Source: JAUWCL01 sp964599375 (GTDB taxonomy: Bacteria > Krumholzibacteriota > Krumholzibacteriia > Krumholzibacteriales > Krumholzibacteriaceae). Taken from it: 64,000 nt of DNA. Under the pieces are notes generated by a model. That model saw only the letters and a program-made list of their open reading frames with translations, searched no databases and was not told the DNA's origin. Shown piece after piece: positions 9,569-16,735 of this stretch. The DNA is taken from assembly GCA_964599375.1 (NCBI GenBank), contig CAZREW010000008.1, positions 67,832 through 131,831 of the forward strand, written 5' to 3'. Position 1 is the first letter of the stretch. Each line of letters opens with the position of its first letter. Both the position numbers and the translations under genes were made by a program.

Positions 9569-10338
9569 CAGCTTTTCCACCTCGTCGATTCAAGCGACCT
9601 CACCGTCAGGAACAGGAAAAAGACGGTAAGGAAGATGTAGTAGGTCAGGTCACTGGTCTCTATCACTCCCTTGGAGAACGACTCGAAATGATAGAGGATG
9701 GAGATCTGCGCCAGGACGGAGGCGAATCCAGGCCCGACGAATGGCGCCGCCCAGCCTATCAGGAGAAAGAAGAGAGACGCCCCGAAAGTAGCGACGCCCG
9801 CGATGATCTGGTTGTCAGTTAGAGATGAGAAGAAGGTCCCCATGGAGATAAACGCCGCCCCCATCAGGAGGAGACCGACATAACCGGTCACGACCGGTAT
9901 TATCTCCGGCTCGGCGTAGTAGAAGAGCATCCCCGGATAAAGAAGCGTGCAGCCGATCATCACGGCGTAGACTGTAAGCGCCGCGAGGAACTTTCCAGAC
10001 ACCGCGGCGATGTCGGATACCGGAAATGTAGAGAGCAGCTCGAAGGTACCCTGCTTCTTTTCCTCTGCCATCAGCCTCATCGTAAGGAGCGGGAGCAGCA
10101 GCAGGATGATGATGCTTATATTGCCGAGCAGGGGTCTCATCACTCCGTCGATGAGGTTCAGGCCGCCCTGAGAGAAACCGCTCTGCATCGATTGAAGCGA
10201 AAGAAGGTTGTAATACCTGAAGATACTGAAGAAGAAGTACCCGGAGATGCCTAGGAATATCGCTATTACGATATACGCGGTCACGGACTGGAAGAAGTAT
10301 CTCAGTTCCCTGCCGTATATAGCAAAGGCTCTGCTCAC
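9568..10338 (-). CDS. ABC-2 type permease (GldF-like)
   Basis: 256 residues with six predicted membrane helices, beginning IYGRELRYFFQSVTAYIVIAIF and containing the MRLMAEEKKQGTFELLSTFPVS coupling segment typical of ABC-2 permeases of the Gld/Nos/Drr group. It overlaps the ATPase gene by ATGA and the GldG-like gene by one base. It should form the membrane channel of the complex with the neighbouring ATPase. Substrate cannot be deduced. Confidence 0.9.
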   Translation of the reverse strand: MSRAFAIYGRELRYFFQSVTAYIVIAIFLGISGYFFFSIFRYYNLLSLQSMQSGFSQGGLNLIDGVMRPLLGNISIIILLLLPLLTMRLMAEEKKQGTFELLSTFPVSDIAAVSGKFLAALTVYAVMIGCTLLYPGMLFYYAEPEIIPVVTGYVGLLLMGAAFISMGTFFSSLTDNQIIAGVATFGASLFFLLIGWAAPFVGPGFASVLAQISILYHFESFSKGVIETSDLTYYIFLTVFFLFLTVRSLESTRWKS

Positions 10339-11285
10339 GCGTCTCCCTCCTCGGTGACAAGCCTGATGAATATGTCCTCGAGCGAGAGTTCCTCGCTGTA
10401 TATCTCGAGGAGAGGAATGTCCGCCTCGACGAGGTCCCTGGCAAGCGTACGCCGGATATCGGAATCGGTCGAGGATTCGACGGTCAGGAGTGTCGAACCG
10501 TCGCCGCCCCTCTCGTCGCTTCGCAGCAGCCTGGCGCCACCGATCGAGGAGATGATTTTTTCCACGGCCGGCAAGTCGAGCGAGCCGGCGATCCTCACCC
10601 TGGTCATCGAGGATCTTTTCAGCCGGTCGCGCAGGTTTTCAGGCGAGTCTACGGCTACAAGGTGTCCGTTGTTTATGATTATTATCCTGTCGCAGACCTG
10701 GCTGACCTCGGGAAGTATGTGGGAGCTGAGGATGACGGTCCTGTCCTTCCCGAGATCCTTGATCAGGGCCCTGATGTCTATTATCTGCCGCGGATCGAGA
10801 CCTATTGTAGGCTCGTCAAGTATAAGAAGCTCCGGATCGTTCACTATCGCCTGCGCGATACCGACCCTCTGCTGGAATCCCTTGGACAGGTTGCCGATCT
10901 TTCTGCGTGCCACATCCCCCAGCCCGCATCTCTCGATGACACCGTCGACGGATCCAGTCAGAGAGTCTTTCCCCACTCCCTTGAGCCGCGCGGCCAGTTC
11001 GAGGAAAGAGCTGACATCCATGTCGGTGTACAGCGGATTCTTCTCAGGGAGGTATCCGATCCTCTTCCTGACCTCCATCGAATCCCTGAGTATGTCGAAC
11101 CCGAATATCTCGGCGGTGCCGGAGGAAGGGGGCAGATAGCAGGTGAGCATCTTCATCGTAGTGGTCTTGCCAGCGCCGTTCGGGCCGAGGAATCCGAGGA
11201 CCTCGCCTCTCTCTACAGTGAAGGACAGGCTGTCGACCGCCACGGTAACACCATAATATTTCGACAGTTCCCTTACGCTGATCAA
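10335..11285 (-). CDS. ABC transporter ATP-binding protein (GldA-like)
   Basis: 316 residues, cytoplasmic. Walker A GPNGAGKTTTMKML (about 37-50), Q-loop region YLPEKNPLY, signature LSKGFQQRVGIAQAI, Walker B LLILDEPTIGLDP and H-loop LSSHILPE are all intact. A C-terminal extension of about 90 residues is typical of GldA/NatA-like ATPases working with ABC-2 permeases. First gene of a minus-strand operon of six genes down to 3978. The start lies 195 bases from the divergent envelope gene at 11481. Confidence 0.92.
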   Translation of the reverse strand: MISVRELSKYYGVTVAVDSLSFTVERGEVLGFLGPNGAGKTTTMKMLTCYLPPSSGTAEIFGFDILRDSMEVRKRIGYLPEKNPLYTDMDVSSFLELAARLKGVGKDSLTGSVDGVIERCGLGDVARRKIGNLSKGFQQRVGIAQAIVNDPELLILDEPTIGLDPRQIIDIRALIKDLGKDRTVILSSHILPEVSQVCDRIIIINNGHLVAVDSPENLRDRLKRSSMTRVRIAGSLDLPAVEKIISSIGGARLLRSDERGGDGSTLLTVESSTDSDIRRTLARDLVEADIPLLEIYSEELSLEDIFIRLVTEEGDA

Positions 11286-11371
11286 GATGGACCTCCCTGG
11301 CGCATCCAGCCGCCCGCACTTGCGCGGCGCACATAAAGCTAAGGTCTTTCCGCGGCCCTGTCAATCGGCTA

Positions 11372-11398
11372 TTGCTACAGACCTGAAGAGGTTATAGT
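11372..11398 (+). promoter_or_regulatory. Weak candidate promoter for envelope genes
   Basis: TTGCTA at 11372-11377 and TATAGT at 11393-11398 are separated by 15 bases, shorter than the preferred 17. It lies in the 195-base divergent gap and points at the gene at 11481. The rest of the gap shows nothing else that I can name. Low confidence because of spacing. Confidence 0.3.
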
Positions 11399-11480
11399 AT
11401 GGCGATGTAACAATTCGGACAGGGATCCGTAAAGACTCTATGAGAGCAGTGATCGATATCACATGGAGAAAGGACGCAGG

Positions 11481-11960
11481 ATGAGAAAGACCCTGGTGAC
11501 AGCGCTGGCCGCGCTGCTCCTTTTATCTTCCGCCGCCTCGGCCGCCGAAAGGACCGAGGAAATCGTCAAGGGGTGCGTCTTCCCCGGATGGGGGCAGTTT
11601 TCCACGGGGCGTTACACGAGGGGCGCTGTGATGATGGGCACCGCCCTGGTCTCGCTCGGCGTGATCGGCGGGCTCACCCTGCAGTACAACAGGCACGTCG
11701 ATTCTTACGAAGCGGCGAAGAGAGGGTACTCGCAGGCCACATATATCGGGGACGCGGAGGAGTACTACTCGCAGATGACGAAGAGCTGGGACGACGCCGA
11801 CAACGCTTATAACTACAGGAACATCGCTCTCGGCGTCCTGGCCGGCATGTATATCTGGAGCATACTCGACATAACGCTCGGCCCTGAAGCAGGCACGCCG
11901 CCGGTCGCCATGGAGCTGAGGCCGGACGGATTCATGGTCGTCAGGACATTTTCGTTCTAG
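11481..11960 (+). CDS. Small secreted/membrane protein, DUF5683-like
   Basis: 159 residues from ATG 11481, chosen because AAAGGA lies six bases upstream and the protein then begins directly with a signal peptide (MRKTLVTALAALLLLSSAASA); the in-frame ATG at 11463 has no ribosome site. After the signal the FPGWGQFSTGRYTRG segment, a hydrophobic helix (GTALVSLGVIGGL), a Tyr/Asp-rich middle and another hydrophobic helix (IALGVLAGMYIWSILDITLG) follow. The PGWGQ...G motif is typical of small DUF5683-like envelope proteins in the FCB group. Function unknown. Followed 12 bases later by a lipoprotein gene. Confidence 0.7.
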   Translation: MRKTLVTALAALLLLSSAASAAERTEEIVKGCVFPGWGQFSTGRYTRGAVMMGTALVSLGVIGGLTLQYNRHVDSYEAAKRGYSQATYIGDAEEYYSQMTKSWDDADNAYNYRNIALGVLAGMYIWSILDITLGPEAGTPPVAMELRPDGFMVVRTFSF

Positions 11961-11972
11961 GAGGCGAAGACG

Positions 11973-12362
11973 ATGCTTAAGAATATCGCCATGGCTCTGA
12001 TGGCAGTAGCGGCCGCCGCTCTCGTCTCCTGCTCGAATGACCACGGGACGGAGCCGGCGCCTTTCGATGTGACCGCTCCAGCCGCGCCGACAGACCTGTC
12101 GGTGACCCCAGGGCAGGAATCGGCTGTCATCGCCTGGGAGTACCCGCCGCAGAGCATGGGATCGATCGAGGAATTCAGGGTCTATTACTACTTCCCTGCC
12201 TACGGCGCTCTTGAACTGGCAGGAACGACGACGAGCCTGACCTACACCGATACGAAGCTGGTCGGAAACGTGGAGTACTGCTACAAGGTATCCGCGGTAG
12301 ACACGTTCGGGTGGGAAGGGTGGAGGACAGAGGAGGAATGCGCCGTTATAGACACAAGATGA
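11973..12362 (+). CDS. Fibronectin type III lipoprotein
   Basis: 129 residues. Signal peptide with lipobox LVSC (cysteine near residue 20), then a short linker and a single fibronectin type III-like beta-sandwich: APTDLSVTPG, VIAWEYPP, EEFRVYYY, LTYTDTKL and VEYCYKVSAVDTFGWEG follow the usual strand pattern. Likely an outer-membrane or periplasmic lipoprotein; binding partner unknown. SD GGAGG ten or so bases before ATG. Followed by a strong intrinsic terminator, so this ends the transcription unit. Confidence 0.75.
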   Translation: MLKNIAMALMAVAAAALVSCSNDHGTEPAPFDVTAPAAPTDLSVTPGQESAVIAWEYPPQSMGSIEEFRVYYYFPAYGALELAGTTTSLTYTDTKLVGNVEYCYKVSAVDTFGWEGWRTEEECAVIDTR

Positions 12363-12386
12363 CAGCGGCACTGACTTTCCCGGACG

Positions 12387-12415
12387 GGGCCGGAACTGTT
12401 TCCGGCCCTTTTTTT
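12387..12415 (+). terminator. Intrinsic terminator after lipoprotein gene
   Basis: Perfect nine-base-pair stem GGGCCGGAA (12387-12395) and TTCCGGCCC (12400-12408) with a CTGT loop, followed by seven T residues. Ends the 11481-12362 unit. Confidence 0.92.
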
Positions 12416-12486
12416 ATCCCTTCCATCAATGGTTCAGGCTTTCTATGGCACGGATGATGCTTTATGCCGACGCTGGAGGGAAAATG

Positions 12487-13059
12487 ATGTCCATGCGGGA
12501 TTCCATATACAGATCCGCCATACCTGAAGATGGTGAGAATATGGCTGATGGCAGATCGAAGGATATCCTCTACAGGGTCGTCCTCGAAGGTATAAAGAGC
12601 GATATAGAGACGCCGGACTCATTCTCCATAAAGTACGGTATCCTGACGAGCACGCCGGTCACCAGGATAAAGTTCATGATGCGCAACCTGCCGAAGACGA
12701 TCCTCGAGACAAGATCTGCGCCCAGAGCCCACGGAGCTCTCGAGCTCATAGAGGAAGCGGGCGGCATCGGCATGCTGGAAGAATATGACCCCGTAGAGAA
12801 GCCCAAGGTGGAGATAACGGAGGAAGAGCCGACGATAGCTACAGTAGAGGGATCGAACTGCCTCAAATGCGGGTTCCCTCTGAAAAAGGATGACGAGTAC
12901 TGCCAGTTCTGTCACACGCCGCTTGTAGAGTCGAAGATGCGTGAGATCAAAACGGTACTGAAGGCCGGAGGAGGCAATTATCTCGTACACCCGAAACGGA
13001 TGCTCTTCTACCTCGGGCTGGTACTGGCGATCCTGATCTTCGGGATGCTGACTCGATAG
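12487..13059 (+). CDS. Zinc-ribbon protein with C-terminal membrane anchor
   Basis: About 190 residues. Start placed at ATG 12487 (or 12484), since GGAGGG lies just upstream; the ATG at 12445 has no ribosome site. The N-terminal 95 residues are predicted helical and polar with LPKTILETRS-like patterning. A zinc ribbon follows: CLKCGFPLKKDDEYCQFCHTP, reading CxxC...CxxC. The last 20 residues (MLFYLGLVLAILIFGMLTR) form a single tail anchor. No family recognised. The N-terminus contains SIKYGILTSTPVTRIKFMMRNLPK, reminiscent of basic RNA/protein-binding helices but not assignable. Converges with the DUF72 gene six bases downstream. Confidence 0.6.
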   Translation: MSMRDSIYRSAIPEDGENMADGRSKDILYRVVLEGIKSDIETPDSFSIKYGILTSTPVTRIKFMMRNLPKTILETRSAPRAHGALELIEEAGGIGMLEEYDPVEKPKVEITEEEPTIATVEGSNCLKCGFPLKKDDEYCQFCHTPLVESKMREIKTVLKAGGGNYLVHPKRMLFYLGLVLAILIFGMLTR

Positions 13060-13064
13060 AGCGC

Positions 13065-13964
13065 TCACAGGTCCAGTTCCTCCCCGCCCGGGGGAGGAGA
13101 AGCTATATCCCTCAGAAACCTGAATGACCTTATCAGAGACGCGGGGGCCCTTATCACGCCGCCTTCGAGGATCGACCTCAGTTCGACGGCGTTTGCCAGG
13201 GCCTGTCCCCTGAAATGATTGTTTGCGATTATGAAGAGAGCCCCGACCTTCCCGATCATCTCACGGGCCCGCCTGGCCCATTCCTCGATCTCATCCGGCC
13301 TGTAAAGATAATCATATCGCGCGTCACGTCCCGCACCCTGCCTGAACCAGTCCTTTTCATTCCGGCCATGGAGGCGGATGTATCCGGTCTTCGCGTCGGT
13401 AATGCGTGACGACGGGGGCATCGAATCCCCAATGACGGGCTGGTCGATATTACAGAAGGCAAAGCCGCATCTCGATAGTAGATCAAAGGTGCCGGGCCCG
13501 TTCCACGAACCATGCCTGAGCTCGACGGCGGCCGGAAGGCCCATGAAGAAGGGAGCCAGTCTCTCGATATATGCTCTCGAATCAGGAGTATTCCTGAACG
13601 ACCATGGAAACTGCAGGAGGAAAGGGCCGGATATGCCCGCCTCACGCAGGGGCGAGAACCGGTCGATGAATTCCGCAAGCTCCGCGGCTGGGTGATCTCT
13701 CTCGTGAGTGAATCTCCCGTTGACCTTGATGTTGAGCTTGAAGCCAGGGACTGTCGACAGCCGTTCGAGCCAGCTGGAGACCATCTTCGCCGGAGGAATG
13801 CGGTAGAATGAACTGTTGAGCTCGATCACCCTGAAGAACCGCGCGATCTCGAGGAGCCTGTCGTGCCCCGTGCCCGGAGGGTAGGCAATACCTTCCCAGT
13901 CGGCGTATGACCAGCCCGCCGGACCGATATAGATCTCCGTCTTTCTTTCAGGTCCCGGCCCCAT
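13065..13964 (-). CDS. DUF72 family protein (YecE-like)
   Basis: 299 residues, cytoplasmic TIM-barrel family. Recognised by IYIGPAGWSYADWEG at the N-terminus, then FRVIELNSSFYRIP, FLLQFPWSFRN, AVELRHGSWN, YIRLHGRNE and a closing FIIANNHFRGQALANA. DUF72 proteins are widespread; no reaction has been firmly assigned. Single gene on the minus strand, converging with the zinc-ribbon gene and diverging from the glycosyltransferase at 14035. Confidence 0.92.
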   Translation of the reverse strand: MGPGPERKTEIYIGPAGWSYADWEGIAYPPGTGHDRLLEIARFFRVIELNSSFYRIPPAKMVSSWLERLSTVPGFKLNIKVNGRFTHERDHPAAELAEFIDRFSPLREAGISGPFLLQFPWSFRNTPDSRAYIERLAPFFMGLPAAVELRHGSWNGPGTFDLLSRCGFAFCNIDQPVIGDSMPPSSRITDAKTGYIRLHGRNEKDWFRQGAGRDARYDYLYRPDEIEEWARRAREMIGKVGALFIIANNHFRGQALANAVELRSILEGGVIRAPASLIRSFRFLRDIASPPPGGEELDL

Positions 13965-14034
13965 CGTCCGAGTATCGGCCCGCCTGATCTCGTTTTCAAC
14001 TGGAAAAACAATCGCTTTCTGGGGTATAAGGACG

Positions 14035-15564
14035 ATGATGACTTATCCAGGGACAGAAAGAAGGAGGATCGCTGCGGTCGCGGCGATCGCTGCGCTGGCC
14101 GCGGCGCTCAGGTTCTTCCGGCTCGGCCACCAGTCGTTCTGGCTCGACGAGATCCTCACGATCGGGTCGTATTCATCCCCAGAGGGGGGGGTCTCCTACG
14201 GGGTCAAGCTGATGTGGGACGTGCACGGCCCACTCTATTCCCTCGTCATGCATTTCTGGTCGGCAGTCTCGTCCTCGGAGGCATGGCTTCGCTCTCCCGG
14301 GGCAGCGGCCGGCGTAGTCACGGTATTGCTGATGTACTTCTGGCTCAGGCGTGAATCCGGCGAAAGCGCCGCGCTCACCGGCGCGCTGCTGATGGCCGTG
14401 AGCCCCTTCAACGTCTATTATTCACAGGAACTGCGTTTTTATTCTTTTCTGACGATGTTCATCGTGCTCTCGCTTCTCGCGTTCAGCCGTTTCAACGAAA
14501 AACCTTCCTTTCGAAGCGGGCTGCTGCTGGGGATCGCCCTCGGGCTGGCTTGCATGTCGCACTTCATGGCGGTCTTCCTCTGCGCGGGTCTCGCCCTGTA
14601 CATGGCAGTGACCGGCAGGCTTAAGGGAGACCATCTAAGGTACGGGGCGCTCGCTGCCGCCGTGGCGCTGGTGATCGTCTCGCCGTGGATATACAGGGAG
14701 TTCTTCTTCCTCAGGAGGATACACGCGGTGGAGGCCGCCAGGAGACCCGTCGTCTACAGGATGGAAGGCGCCGGCCCACCGGTGATCATGTCGTATCCGT
14801 ACGCCCTGTTCGCGTTCGCGATGGGATTCTCATACGGTCCCGACCTCAGGGAGCTGCATGAGACGGCATCGGTCTCCCATCTGCTGGGCAGGTACGGCCC
14901 CCAGATCACGGTCGCGGCGCTTATTTTCGGATCGGTAGCAGTGGCAGGTATCTTCAGGCTGCTCAGGGAGCGCAGGGCGGCCCTATATATATGCGTGCTG
15001 GCGGCGACGATAGGCCTTGTCACAGCCGCGGCGATTCTCAAGATAAAGGTGATCAATGCAAGGTATCTCATGTGCGCGTTCCCCCTGTTCATAGCGATAC
15101 TGTCGAACGGGATCCCCCGTGCCAGGGCAGCCGGTATCGCTTCGATCGCCGCTCTCTGCACCTTGATGCTGATCTCCGTGTGGAGCTATCACTTCGAACC
15201 GAAATATGCGAGGGATGACATCAGGGGCGCAGTGGCGATCATCGCTGCGGCAGGCATGCCTGGAGATCTGATCCTCGCCCCCGGGATGGACCCGGTGGTC
15301 CGGTATTACTACAGGGGAGACCGTCCGGTCGAGTCGATCTACGCGGCTCATCTCGACCGGGAAGGCATAGAAAGAAAACTCCTCAGGATGACCGAGGGAC
15401 GCACGAGGGTCTGGCTCCTCAGGTGCAGGCCATGGGATACTGACGCCGAGGGGCATATCGCGGCATTCTTCGATGACGGCATGATCCTCGACGGAGAGTC
15501 AGAGCTTCCCGGTGTCTCGCTCCGCCTATATGAAGCTCGTCCGCCAGCCGTTGACACGCCCTGA
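14035..15564 (+). CDS. GT39-like membrane glycosyltransferase
   Basis: 509 residues with ten or more hydrophobic helices. The first periplasmic loop carries the GT-C signature FWLDEILT, with the Asp-Glu pair expected to be catalytic, and HGPLYSLVMHFW follows as in ArnT/PMT-like GT39 enzymes. These transfer sugars from polyprenyl-phosphate donors on the outer face of the inner membrane. C-terminal 110 residues form a soluble domain with GDLILAPGMDPVVRYY. Start at ATG 14035 or 14038; AAGGA precedes. The acceptor cannot be told. Note the extreme 5' gap 13965-14034 also serves the divergent DUF72 gene. Confidence 0.82.
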   Translation: MMTYPGTERRRIAAVAAIAALAAALRFFRLGHQSFWLDEILTIGSYSSPEGGVSYGVKLMWDVHGPLYSLVMHFWSAVSSSEAWLRSPGAAAGVVTVLLMYFWLRRESGESAALTGALLMAVSPFNVYYSQELRFYSFLTMFIVLSLLAFSRFNEKPSFRSGLLLGIALGLACMSHFMAVFLCAGLALYMAVTGRLKGDHLRYGALAAAVALVIVSPWIYREFFFLRRIHAVEAARRPVVYRMEGAGPPVIMSYPYALFAFAMGFSYGPDLRELHETASVSHLLGRYGPQITVAALIFGSVAVAGIFRLLRERRAALYICVLAATIGLVTAAAILKIKVINARYLMCAFPLFIAILSNGIPRARAAGIASIAALCTLMLISVWSYHFEPKYARDDIRGAVAIIAAAGMPGDLILAPGMDPVVRYYYRGDRPVESIYAAHLDREGIERKLLRMTEGRTRVWLLRCRPWDTDAEGHIAAFFDDGMILDGESELPGVSLRLYEARPPAVDTP

Positions 15565-15679
15565 AATCGAAATATAATTGTTACAGAAGGGTTTTTTCAG
15601 GGGGCGATCCTCGTCCTTTCAGGCCCCACCCCGGGATCGCACCCCGGTGTGAGTCTCCCAACCTGGAGGAGGGAGCCTT

Positions 15680-16126
15680 ATGAGGTCAATGCCGCTTCTG
15701 TTCGCGATACCGGCCCTTTTCCTTCTCTCAGGATGCTCCTGTACCTCCCAGATAGAAAGAGAGGATTTTACATCAAGCGATTCCAGGGAGATATATATCG
15801 ACGGGCATCCCGAGAGCGTTTTCCAGGAGAACATCCGTAACGGAGAGATAGTCAGAGGTATGAACGCCGAAGAGGTGATCGCCTCTTGGGGGATGCCGAA
15901 CGTCTATCTGACATCCAGTGCGAGGGACGAGGAGCGCTTCATCTACTATATCCAGGACGCTGAAGCGAAATCCGTGCTCGTCTATATGCTCGATTTCGAC
16001 GCGGACAATATCCTGTTCGGCTGGGATATCGACGAGAAGAGGCTCTCGAGCTACAGCCTTGTCGATTACACCCAGCCTCCGGTCTACACCGGCCACATTC
16101 CTGTGATGGGGAAGGACAAGAAATAG
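15680..16126 (+). CDS. Lipoprotein with BamE/SmpA-like motif
   Basis: 148 residues. Lipoprotein signal with lipobox LLSGC (cysteine near residue 19). The segment RNGEIVRGMNAEEVIASWGMPNVY matches the helix-then-WGxP pattern of SmpA/BamE-like small lipoproteins, followed by beta strands. A role in the outer membrane is likely, but it is not a clear BamE orthologue. Good SD (GGAGG) precedes ATG. The 115-base gap upstream (15565-15679) has a CCCTGAAA...TTTCAGGG inverted repeat with a long loop and nothing firmer. Confidence 0.65.
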   Translation: MRSMPLLFAIPALFLLSGCSCTSQIEREDFTSSDSREIYIDGHPESVFQENIRNGEIVRGMNAEEVIASWGMPNVYLTSSARDEERFIYYIQDAEAKSVLVYMLDFDADNILFGWDIDEKRLSSYSLVDYTQPPVYTGHIPVMGKDKK

Positions 16127-16223
16127 CATCCTGCTGACGGGGTGCCCGCTGATCCGTGCCTGTGGCACAGGAATGGGACAGGGGTAAGAGGGCATCCCGT
16201 CTTTCTGCATCCAGCCTTTTGAA

Positions 16224-16252
16224 TTGACTTTGAATGCCACCTTTTCTATCCT
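16224..16252 (+). promoter_or_regulatory. Promoter for hsp20-lon unit
   Basis: TTGACT (16224-16229) and TATCCT (16247-16252) with 17-base spacing, 52 bases before the hsp20 start. No CIRCE element and no clear heat-shock sigma consensus was seen in the 177-base gap 16127-16303. Confidence 0.55.
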
Positions 16253-16303
16253 CGACAACATACTGAACGCATACGCCCGGTAAACGAAAGGTGTTGCCCT
16301 TCA

Positions 16304-16726
16304 ATGAGAAACGATCGTGGAAACAGGAGCGGAAGGAAGACCCGCATATTCTTCTCCGATAGAGATGAAGGGGCCGGGATGAGATTCCCCGCCGATCTCT
16401 CATGGGAACCGCCTGCCGACGTGATCGTCACCGCCAGGGAAGTGATAGTGATAGTCGATATCGCAGGCATGGACAGCGATTCGATCAACATCATGACCGA
16501 CGGAAGCCGGCTCAAGGTAGGAGGAGTAAGGGGGAGCCCCTGCTGCGAGGGAAGGAAGCAGTATCACCAGATAGAGATCCGTATCGGAAGGTTTTACAGG
16601 GAGATCGAGCTTCCGGTCCCGGTAGACCACGGGAACACCACGGCTCGATATGAACGCGGCATGCTGGAGATCAGGATCGCGAGGACTGATCCGTCGAGCC
16701 GAGTGCATAAGGTGGAGATAGAATAG
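16304..16726 (+). CDS. Hsp20/alpha-crystallin small heat-shock protein
   Basis: 140 residues. The alpha-crystallin domain spans about 35-138: WEPPADVIVTAREVIVIVDIAGM, the IEIRIGRFYREIELPVPVD strand pair and the ARYERGMLEIRIAR strand with a GML in place of the usual GVL. Acts as an ATP-independent holdase in the cytoplasm. The N-terminal arm is basic and short. The TAG stop at 16724 is followed in the same reading frame by the lon coding region with no standard start codon between (see finding). Sharing an operon with lon fits a protein-quality-control role. Confidence 0.93.
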   Translation: MRNDRGNRSGRKTRIFFSDRDEGAGMRFPADLSWEPPADVIVTAREVIVIVDIAGMDSDSINIMTDGSRLKVGGVRGSPCCEGRKQYHQIEIRIGRFYREIELPVPVDHGNTTARYERGMLEIRIARTDPSSRVHKVEIE

Positions 16727-16735
16727 GGGGCTGTT

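Noticed and set aside
14001..14034. TGGAAA-18-TATAAG promoter for the GT39-like gene
   Set aside because: The putative -10 is only a few bases before ATG and AAGGA within it is better explained as the ribosome site.
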